DNA from: Planctomycetota bacterium
Lineage (GTDB): Bacteria; Planctomycetota; UBA1135; UBA2386
Length of the DNA: 64,000 bases
Assembly (NCBI GenBank): GCA_020638695.1
Contig: JACKIB010000025.1
Location: forward strand, 15,702 to 79,701
Direction of reading: 5' to 3'
This document shows, one piece after another, positions 57,608-64,000 of this stretch. Each line of letters begins with the position of its first letter. The stretch's first letter is position 1. The position numbers and the translations under genes are program-made. The notes beneath the pieces are model-generated. The model was not told the origin of the DNA. It searched no databases and saw only the letters and a list, made by a program, of their open reading frames with translations.

Positions 57608-59413
57608 GTGGACAGCGGCTACGAGGTTCTGGTGATCGGTGGGGGCCACGCTGGCGTCGAGGCAGCCCTCGCCGCGGCGCGGCTCGGCGGCCGAACCGCG
57701 TGCGTGGTGCTCGATCCGGACGCGGTGGGACGGATGTCCTGCAACCCGGCGATCGGCGGGTTGGCGAAGGGGCAACTGGTGCGCGAGGTCGACGCCCTGG
57801 GCGGGGAGATGGGGCTCGCCACCGATGCCGCGGGGATCCAGTTCCGCATGCTCAACACCAAGAAGGGGCCGGCGGTGCGCTCCCCGCGGGCCCAATGCGA
57901 TCGCGTCGCCTACAACCGCTACATGGCGGCCCGGGTCGCCGACCAGCCGGGCCTCGACACCATCCGCGGTGAGGCGGTGGAACTGCTGGCGGACGGTCGC
58001 CGGGTGTGTGGCGTGCGGCTGGCCGACGGCCGTGAGGTGCACGCCGCGCGGGTGGTACTGACCACCGGCACGTTCCTCGGCGGGCGTCTGTTCGCGGGTG
58101 CTTGGGAAGCGCCCGGTGGTCGGTTCGGCGAAGCCGGAGCGAGTGCGCTTTCCGACAGTCTGCGGCGCCTCGGGCTGCGTCTGGGGCGTCACAAGACCGG
58201 TACCCCGCCGCGACTGCTCGCCGCGTCGATCGACTTCGATGCGCTGTTGCCCCAGCCGGGCGATCCTGCCCCGCAGCCGTTCTCGTTCCGCACCGCGCGG
58301 CTCGACGTCGCGCAGGTGGACTGCCACATCACCCGCACCAATCCACGGACCCACGCGATCATCGCCGCGCACGCCCACCTGTCGCCGATGTGGCAGGGGC
58401 GGATCGTCGGGGTCGGTCCGCGCTACTGCCCGAGCGTCGAGGACAAGGTGATGCGGTTCGCCGACCAGCCGAGCCACCAGATCTTCCTCGAACCGGAGGG
58501 TCGCGACTCCGGCGAGATCTACCCCAACGGTGTCTCCACCAGCCTGCCGCCGGAAGTGCAGCTGGAGTTCCTGCGCACGATCGATGGGCTGCAGGGCGTC
58601 GAGATGGCGCGTCCGGGCTATGCGGTCGAGTACGACTTCCTGTGTACCGACCAGCTGCGGGCCGATCTTCGCGTCGGCGGCGTCGAAGGTCTGTTCGCCG
58701 CCGGTCAGATCAACGGCACCAGCGGCTACGAGGAAGCCGCAGCGCAGGGGCTGATCGCCGGCGTCAATGCGCTGCGCGCCAGCCGAGGCGAACCGACTTT
58801 GGTGCTCGATCGAGCGTCGTCGTACATCGGAGTGATGATCGACGACTTGTGCCGGGTCCATCCGGAGGAGCCGTACCGGATGTTCACGAGCCGAGCGGAG
58901 TTCCGCCTGCTGTTGCGGAGCGACAACGCGGATCGGCGGTTGTCGCCGCTCGGCCATCGGCTGGGACTGCTCGACGCCGCGGCCGCGGCGGCCGTAGCCG
59001 CCAAGGAAGCGTCGATCCGCGCCGTCCGCGCCCAATTGGAGAACACCCGCACCGTGGCGGGGCGCAGCTTGGCCGAGCTACTGCGCCGTCCGGAGGTCGA
59101 ACTGGCACAGCTGCTCGCCAGCGAACCGGCCCTGGCCGACTTGGCGCTGACCCCACAGGTGGTGGCGGAGGTCGAGGCGGAGGTGAAGTACGAGGGCTAC
59201 ATCCGCCGGCAGGCGCGGGAGGTGGAGAAGCTGCAGCGGATGCACGACAGCCGCATTCCGCAGCAGTTCGACTACCGGCGTGTCGCCGCGCTGTCGGCGG
59301 AAGCTCGTGAGCGGCTGACGGCGCGCCGGCCGATGACGCTGGGTGAGGCGGCGCGGATTCCCGGGGTGCGGGCGGCGGACATCAATCTGCTGCTCGCGGT
59401 GCTGCACCACTGA
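57608..59413 (+). CDS. mnmG: tRNA uridine-5-carboxymethylaminomethyl modification enzyme MnmG (GidA)
   Basis: A 601-residue protein from GTG 57608, where the FAD-binding motif VIGGGHAGVEAA starts near residue 8; the frame is open upstream but lacks family similarity. Other MnmG motifs are SCNPAIGG, GPAVRSPRAQCD, TTGTFLGG, RLGRHKTGTPPRL, DFLCTDQLRADL, INGTSGYEEAAAQG and the C-terminal YEGYIRRQAREVEKL. With MnmE it modifies the wobble uridine of several tRNAs using FAD. The usual length is about 620. No mnmE is in the window. Confidence 0.95.
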   Translation: MDSGYEVLVIGGGHAGVEAALAAARLGGRTACVVLDPDAVGRMSCNPAIGGLAKGQLVREVDALGGEMGLATDAAGIQFRMLNTKKGPAVRSPRAQCDRVAYNRYMAARVADQPGLDTIRGEAVELLADGRRVCGVRLADGREVHAARVVLTTGTFLGGRLFAGAWEAPGGRFGEAGASALSDSLRRLGLRLGRHKTGTPPRLLAASIDFDALLPQPGDPAPQPFSFRTARLDVAQVDCHITRTNPRTHAIIAAHAHLSPMWQGRIVGVGPRYCPSVEDKVMRFADQPSHQIFLEPEGRDSGEIYPNGVSTSLPPEVQLEFLRTIDGLQGVEMARPGYAVEYDFLCTDQLRADLRVGGVEGLFAAGQINGTSGYEEAAAQGLIAGVNALRASRGEPTLVLDRASSYIGVMIDDLCRVHPEEPYRMFTSRAEFRLLLRSDNADRRLSPLGHRLGLLDAAAAAAVAAKEASIRAVRAQLENTRTVAGRSLAELLRRPEVELAQLLASEPALADLALTPQVVAEVEAEVKYEGYIRRQAREVEKLQRMHDSRIPQQFDYRRVAALSAEARERLTARRPMTLGEAARIPGVRAADINLLLAVLHH

Positions 59414-59515
59414 TCCGCCGGCGCGGCGTGGGCCGGCTCGCTGCGCGCCACCATGAGGCCTCGGCCGCTTGCTTGCTGGAGCTTCCGGTGCCGCTGCCCG
59501 CTGGAGAACTGCAGC

Positions 59516-60649
59516 TCAGCGCGTGAGCTGCGCGCGGAACCGATCGAACAAGTACAGCGCGTCGTGCGGCCCCGGAGCGGCCTCCGGGTGGTACTGCACC
59601 GAGAACACCGGCAGCTCGCGGTGGCGGATTCCCTCGACGGTCCGGTCGTTGAGATTGATGTGCGTCACCTCGACTGCGTCCGGCAGCCGCTCCGGGTCGA
59701 CCGCGAACGAGTGGTTCTGTGCGGTGATCTCCACCTTCTCGGTGGTCAGGTCCATCACCGGTTGGTTGCCGCCGTGGTGGCCGAACGGCATCTTGAAGGT
59801 CTTGGCGCCGAACACCTGCGCGAGGATCTGGTGACCGAGGCAGATGCCGAACACGGGAACCTTGTCGACCAATTGGCGCACCGCCCCGACCGCGTAATCG
59901 AGGATCGCCGGGTCGCCCGGGCCGTTGCTCAGGAACACGCCGGCGGGCTTGCGCTCGAGCACTGCCTCGGCCGGGGTGTGGGCGGGCACGACCGTGACGT
60001 CGAACCCGGTCTCGACCAGCGCGCGCAGGATGTTGCGTTTGGCGCCGAAGTCGTAGGCGACGATCGCGTGGCGTTCGGTGGGGGCGCCTTCGCGGCGGGC
60101 GGCGAACAGGGACTCGTCGCCGCGGATCCACTGCCGCGGCGCGTCCACCGTGACCGCACGCACGTGGTCTTCGTCGCTGACCGATGGGGCGCTGCGCACC
60201 CGGTCGACCAACGTCGCTTCGGGGCTGTCGAGGTCGTGGGTGATCAGCACCCGCATGGCTCCGGCGGAGCGAATGCGGCGCGTGATCAGGCGGGTGTCGA
60301 CTTCCTCGATCGCCGGGACGCCGTGCTGCACCAGGTAGTCGCCGAGCTCGCCGCCGGAGCGGAAGCTGCTCGCCCGACCGCAGGCTTCGCGGACCACCAG
60401 CCCGGACAGCCAGAGGTGGTTGGACTCTTCGTCCTCGCTGTTGATCCCGTAGTTGCCGATGTGCGGCTGGGTCAGCAGCACCGTCTGCCCGCGGTACGAC
60501 GGGTCGGTGAGGATCTCCTGGTAGCCGGTGATCGATGTGTTGAACACCAGCTCGCCGACCGAGTCCGCGACGGCACCGAACGAGCGCCCCGTCAGGCAGG
60601 TGCCGTCTTCGAGCACCAGTCGGGCCTGGCGGCGTTGGCTGCGGGTCAA
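59516..60649 (-). CDS. carA: Carbamoyl-phosphate synthase small subunit
   Basis: A 377-residue glutamine amidotransferase subunit. The TTG start at 60649 overlaps the larB stop (TTGA), and the sequence soon gives the CarA pattern LVLEDGTCLTGRSFG. The N-terminal domain has TGYQEILTDPSY and QPHIGNYG; the class I amidotransferase domain has the nucleophile in FGICLGHQILA and the HxE pair in YHPEAAPGPHD. It releases ammonia from glutamine for the large subunit CarB in arginine and pyrimidine synthesis. carB is not in the window. Confidence 0.95.
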   Translation of the reverse strand: MTRSQRRQARLVLEDGTCLTGRSFGAVADSVGELVFNTSITGYQEILTDPSYRGQTVLLTQPHIGNYGINSEDEESNHLWLSGLVVREACGRASSFRSGGELGDYLVQHGVPAIEEVDTRLITRRIRSAGAMRVLITHDLDSPEATLVDRVRSAPSVSDEDHVRAVTVDAPRQWIRGDESLFAARREGAPTERHAIVAYDFGAKRNILRALVETGFDVTVVPAHTPAEAVLERKPAGVFLSNGPGDPAILDYAVGAVRQLVDKVPVFGICLGHQILAQVFGAKTFKMPFGHHGGNQPVMDLTTEKVEITAQNHSFAVDPERLPDAVEVTHINLNDRTVEGIRHRELPVFSVQYHPEAAPGPHDALYLFDRFRAQLTR

Positions 60650-61398
60650 GATGGTGGAGCGGCGCGGTTGATGAGAGCAGCGAGATAACCGGCTCCGAAG
60701 CCGTTGTCAACGTTGACCACACCCACCCCCGCGGCGCACGAACCGAGCATCGCCAGCAGGGGGGTGAGCCCGCCGAGGTGCACCCCGTAGCCGACACTGG
60801 TGGGCACCGCCACCACCGGGCGGTCGACCAGTCCGGCGACCACCGACGCCAGTGCACCTTCCATCCCCGCGACCGCGACCAACACCCTGGCCTCGTCGAG
60901 TTCCGGCAGCACCCCGAGCAGGCGGTGCAGGCCGGCGACGCCGACGTCGAAGCGGCGCAGCACGGCCGAACCCATCACCTCCGCGGTCAGCGCCGCCTCT
61001 TCGGCCACCGGAATGTCGGAGGTGCCCGCCGCCAGCACCGCGACGCAGCCCTGGCGCGGCAGCGGGTTCGGGTCGTGGACCAGGCAGCGGGCTGCGGGGT
61101 GGAACACGGTGTCGGGTAGCGCGGCGCGCACTGCGTCGGCGTGGGCGGAGTCGGCGCGGGTCAGCAGGACGCGCCCCGAGTTGCCAGCGATCGTCGCGGC
61201 GATGGCCGCGGTCTGCTCCGGCGACTTGCCGGCGCAGAACACCACCTCCGGAAAGCCGCAGCGTCGGGTGCGCTGGATGTCGAGGTGGGCGAATCCGAGG
61301 TCGTGGCCGGGCCGCAGCCGCGCGTGCGCCTCGTCGATCGGCATGGTGCCGCGGCGCACGGCGTCGAGGATGTCGCGCAGCTGCTCGTCGTGGGTCAT
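60646..61398 (-). CDS. larB: Nickel pincer cofactor biosynthesis protein LarB
   Basis: A 250-residue protein from ATG 61398, which overlaps the tsaD stop (ATGA). It shows the LarB pattern: LDIQRTRRCGFPEVVFCAG, VLAAGTSDIPVAEEAA, FDVGVAGLHRLL, VLVAVAGMEGALASVVAGL and VVAVPTSVGYG. LarB carboxylates and hydrolyses nicotinic acid adenine dinucleotide as the first step to the NPN cofactor of lactate racemase-type enzymes. larC, larE and a larA-like gene are not in the window. The C-terminal PurE-like fold is complete. Confidence 0.9.
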   Translation of the reverse strand: MTHDEQLRDILDAVRRGTMPIDEAHARLRPGHDLGFAHLDIQRTRRCGFPEVVFCAGKSPEQTAAIAATIAGNSGRVLLTRADSAHADAVRAALPDTVFHPAARCLVHDPNPLPRQGCVAVLAAGTSDIPVAEEAALTAEVMGSAVLRRFDVGVAGLHRLLGVLPELDEARVLVAVAGMEGALASVVAGLVDRPVVAVPTSVGYGVHLGGLTPLLAMLGSCAAGVGVVNVDNGFGAGYLAALINRAAPPS

Positions 61399-62420
61399 CG
61401 GCGGGCGGTGGCAGTGACCGGCAGGTGGAGGTCGTCCACTGCACCGCGACGCAGCTGTTCGGTGCCGAGACCGGCGACCATCGCGGCGTTGTCGGAGCAG
61501 ATCGCCAGCGGGGGGAACACCAGCTCGAGTGCGCCGAGCACCGGGTCCGCGGCGATCGCGGCGCGCAGCAGCGCGTTGCGGGCCACGCCGCCCCCGATCG
61601 CCAGGCTCGCCGCGTGGTGCCGTTCGGCGGCGCGGCGCATCTTCACCACCAAGCAGTCGACGATCGCCGCCTGGTAGGACGCCGCGAGGTCGGCCACCTG
61701 TGCCGCGGACAACGAAGGCATCGGGCGCTCGAGTCCACTTCCGCGCAGGTGGTAGAGCAGCGCCGTCTTGACGCCGCTGAACGAGAAGTCGAGTTCGTTG
61801 TGCAACAGCGGACGCGGCAGCTGCACCGCAGTGGGATCGCCGTCGATCGCCGCGGCCTCGATCGCCGGCCCCCCCGGGTAGGTCAGACCGAGGATCGCGG
61901 CGCCCTTGTCGAAGGCCTCCCCGGCGGCATCGTCGCGGGTCGAGCCGATCCGTTCGGTGCGCCCCGGCGCGTGCACCAAGTACAGCGCGGTGTGGCCACC
62001 GGACGCCACCAGCGTCACCGCGGGCAGCGGCATGTCGGGTCGGGTCATGAACGCCGCGTGAATGTGTGCCTGTACGTGATCGACGCCCACCAGCGGTAGA
62101 TCGAACAGCCAGCTCAACGCCTTCGCCGCGGTTGCACCGACCAGCAGACACCCGATCATCCCCGGTCGATTGGTGACCGCCACGGCGGTGAGCTGTTCGG
62201 GGGTGACCGCTGCCTCGCGCAGGGCATGCTGCACGATCCCGAGGATCCGCTGGGTGTGCGAGCGACTGGCGATCTCGGGAACCACGCCGCCGAATCGCTG
62301 ATGCAGCAGCAGCTGCGAGTGGATGATGTTGCTGAGCACCTCCGTGCCGTCGCGCACCACCGCCGCCGCGGTCTCGTCGCAGGACGATTCGATGCCGAGG
62401 ACCAGATCGGGGCCGCGCAT
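61395..62420 (-). CDS. tsaD: tRNA N6-threonylcarbamoyladenosine synthase subunit TsaD
   Basis: A 341-residue protein from ATG 62420, seven bases after the S41 protease stop. Motifs: LVLGIESSCDETAAAVV at the start, VPEIASRSH, the iron-binding HVQAHIHAAF (H-x3-H), LVASGGHTALYLV, DDAAGEAFDKGA, and GGGVARNALLR. With TsaB, TsaC and TsaE it forms t6A at position 37 of ANN-decoding tRNAs. The length is normal and all expected motifs are present. Confidence 0.95.
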   Translation of the reverse strand: MRGPDLVLGIESSCDETAAAVVRDGTEVLSNIIHSQLLLHQRFGGVVPEIASRSHTQRILGIVQHALREAAVTPEQLTAVAVTNRPGMIGCLLVGATAAKALSWLFDLPLVGVDHVQAHIHAAFMTRPDMPLPAVTLVASGGHTALYLVHAPGRTERIGSTRDDAAGEAFDKGAAILGLTYPGGPAIEAAAIDGDPTAVQLPRPLLHNELDFSFSGVKTALLYHLRGSGLERPMPSLSAAQVADLAASYQAAIVDCLVVKMRRAAERHHAASLAIGGGVARNALLRAAIAADPVLGALELVFPPLAICSDNAAMVAGLGTEQLRRGAVDDLHLPVTATARR

Positions 62421-62427
62421 CGGTCGG

Positions 62428-63843
62428 CTACTTGGTTGCCGGAGCGCGCGGCGTTCCGGCATTGGGTGCTTTGGCGGGACGCCGCGCCAGCGCGCTGCGC
62501 ACTTCCTCCAGCCCGGCGGCCAGTTGGGCATCGCGGTCGGGCCCCAGTGGTTGCGAGACCGATACGCCGGACACCTGGTCGGCGAGTGCGGTGACCGCTG
62601 CCCGGTACTCGCGCGGCACCTCGCGGCGGTGCAGCCGCAACAATACCGCGCGTTGTGCCGCGCGGTCCGCGAATGGAACCGCTCGATCCGGGGCCAACCC
62701 GCCCTCGACCTGGCTGCCCGCCGGCCGGAGCTCCTTCTCGATGGTGCGCCCGTTCGGAGTCACGTAGTAGGAGGTGGTGAACTTCAACCGGATCTTGTGC
62801 TTGCTCCAACGGAACACCGTCTGCACCACACCCTTGCCGAAGCTCCGCGTGCCGACGAGTCGGGCCCGACCGTGGTCTTGCAGTGCTCCGGCGAACACCT
62901 CGCTGGCGCTCGCCGATTCGCCGTCGATCAGCACCGCGAGGGCGAGGTCGGGTCGGGTGCACCGAGCCGGGTTGGCGCGGTGCTCCTCGTCCTTGTGTTC
63001 GCGTCGTTTGAGGGTGACCAGCGTGCCCGATGGGATGAACCGGTTGGTCAGTGCCAGGCAGGTCGGCAGGAGTCCTCCCGGGTTGTGTCGCAGGTCGACC
63101 ACCAGCCCGGACAGGCGGCGGCCGAGTTCCTTCTCCAGGTAGGCCAGCTCGGCGGTCAGCTCTGTGTCGCTGTTGCGGGTGAACTTCTCCAAGTAGACGT
63201 AGCCGATCCCTGCTTCGCGATCGAGCAGGCGGGCCCACTTGACGCTGGGCAGTCGAACGGCGCCGCGATTCAGCTCGAAGACACGCGGGGCCGCGCCGCC
63301 GCGGCGCACCGTCAAGCGGACCGGTGAATCGGGCTCGCCCCGGATCAGCTCCACCGCCTGCTCCATGGTCTGCACCGCCTTGTCGCCGATGGCCGTGATG
63401 ATGTCGCCGACTTCGAGTCCAGCGCGCGCCGCCGGACCGTCGGGGTAGGGGTAGACCAGCAGGACGTGGTCGCCGGAGGTCTGCACCACGACGCCGATAC
63501 CGGTCATGATGCCGTTGGTGTTGCGGTTGTAGAGCTCCTCTTTCTGCGGCGGGTAGTAGCGCGAGTAGTGGTCGAGGTGCTCCACCATCCCGGCGATCGC
63601 CGAGTGCATCAGCTCCGAGCGGCGTTCCTCGGGCAACTCGAAGATGTAGTGCTCGTCGATGTGGTCGTAGGCGAGGCTGAGGATCCGCAGCTCTTCGGCG
63701 GGCAGGTTGGCGCCCGGCGCGAGTCGGCGGCCACAGAGCACCCCGGCGATTCCGGCGAGGGCCACCGACAGCACGGTGGTGAGCAGGAACCACAAGGGAA
63801 CGCGCGGCCCAGGGGCCGAGGGTGGGATCCGTTCTGAGCTCAT
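62428..63843 (-). CDS. S41-family C-terminal processing protease
   Basis: A 471-residue protein from ATG 63843 with an N-terminal membrane anchor (LWFLLTTVLSVALAGIAGVL). It has a PDZ domain at about 115-200 (GIGVVVQTSGDHVLLV, AARAGLEVGDIITAIGDKA), then the S41 domain with GYVYLEKFTRNS, the catalytic serine in IDGESASASEVFAGAL and lysine in GTRSFGKGVVQTV. It cleaves exported proteins near the C-terminus. It is the first gene of the operon with tsaD, larB and carA. Confidence 0.93.
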   Translation of the reverse strand: MSSERIPPSAPGPRVPLWFLLTTVLSVALAGIAGVLCGRRLAPGANLPAEELRILSLAYDHIDEHYIFELPEERRSELMHSAIAGMVEHLDHYSRYYPPQKEELYNRNTNGIMTGIGVVVQTSGDHVLLVYPYPDGPAARAGLEVGDIITAIGDKAVQTMEQAVELIRGEPDSPVRLTVRRGGAAPRVFELNRGAVRLPSVKWARLLDREAGIGYVYLEKFTRNSDTELTAELAYLEKELGRRLSGLVVDLRHNPGGLLPTCLALTNRFIPSGTLVTLKRREHKDEEHRANPARCTRPDLALAVLIDGESASASEVFAGALQDHGRARLVGTRSFGKGVVQTVFRWSKHKIRLKFTTSYYVTPNGRTIEKELRPAGSQVEGGLAPDRAVPFADRAAQRAVLLRLHRREVPREYRAAVTALADQVSGVSVSQPLGPDRDAQLAAGLEEVRSALARRPAKAPNAGTPRAPATK

Positions 63844-64000
63844 GCAGTGTCCCCCGGGGTCACTCGGGGATAGGGAACAGGTCCAGCGGGTGAAGGCAAC
63901 GGGGGGCGCACCAAGGTAGTCGGGCCGCACGGGTGGAGGTTGCACTCTGCTTGCATTTGCGCGATCCCGGCAGCCGGGTCATGAGTCGTCCGGGTCAGTG

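Noticed and set aside
63844..64000. Possible gene in the last 157 bases
   Set aside because: No frame with coding character or ribosome binding site; probably the upstream region of the S41 protease operon.

Overview
The window is a very GC-rich bacterial chromosome segment, most likely from a planctomycete (Planctomycetota). The evidence is a paired PSD1-type cytochrome (PSCyt1/DUF1549/DUF1553) and Tat-exported DUF1501 gene, an ECF sigma factor close to a Ser/Thr kinase, very large secreted repeat proteins built on TWEWDG or beta-propeller units, and a type II secretion-like secretin/GspK pair. The species assignment is inference. No rRNA, tRNA, CRISPR array, insertion sequence or phage gene was seen.

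Layout. 1-1043: tail of an MCE lipid-transport subunit and its auxiliary lipoprotein. 1194-9693: DinB-like protein, TWEWDG repeat protein, DUF502 membrane protein, Ig-like lipoprotein, queC, GNA1162-like lipoprotein. 9836-13623: rpsO and pnp, the latter with a 310-residue charged RG-rich tail. 13624-16836: ECF sigma factor, DUF2059 protein, Ser/Thr kinase ending in a hydrophobic five-residue repeat. 16852-20513 (minus): fabH, sensor kinase, response regulator, TraB-like lipoprotein in one tight operon. 20641-22494 (minus): secreted ComEC-like metallo-beta-lactamase with a lamin-tail domain. 22816-32287 (plus): a giant membrane-bound sigma-54 activator followed by a small secreted protein, a secretin and a GspK-like protein. 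32309-38742 (minus): SDR, DUF1501, PSD1 protein, DUF488-like protein. 38937-41544 (minus): a secreted protein with about 61 CPxxxTx heptads, interrupted by one frameshift. 41752-46859: two overlapping paralogous membrane proteins. 47161-51289: secreted propeller protein, TlpA-like protein, M23 peptidase. 51448-57433 (minus): rlmN, clpX, clpP, tig and a HEAT/TPR protein. 57608-59413: mnmG. 59516-63843 (minus): S41 protease, tsaD, larB, carA.

The most interesting region is 22807-32287. The 1867-residue protein joins an exported CBM9-like domain, at least five membrane segments, HAMP, GAF, a degenerate GGDEF and a complete sigma-54 AAA+ domain (GAFTGA present) to a C-terminal winged helix, so one chain could sense outside the membrane and activate transcription directly. 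Just downstream is a -24/-12 sequence with the exact GG-N10-GC spacing, preceded by a dense cluster of GGCGAA/TTCGCC hexamers. The next genes encode a secreted protein, a secretin lipoprotein and a GspK-like pseudopilin. I infer a substrate-sensing regulator controlling an adjacent secretion module.

A second theme is cell-surface repeat proteins: four secreted proteins appear to end in the same kind of about 100-130 residue C-terminal domain, a candidate anchoring or sorting module.
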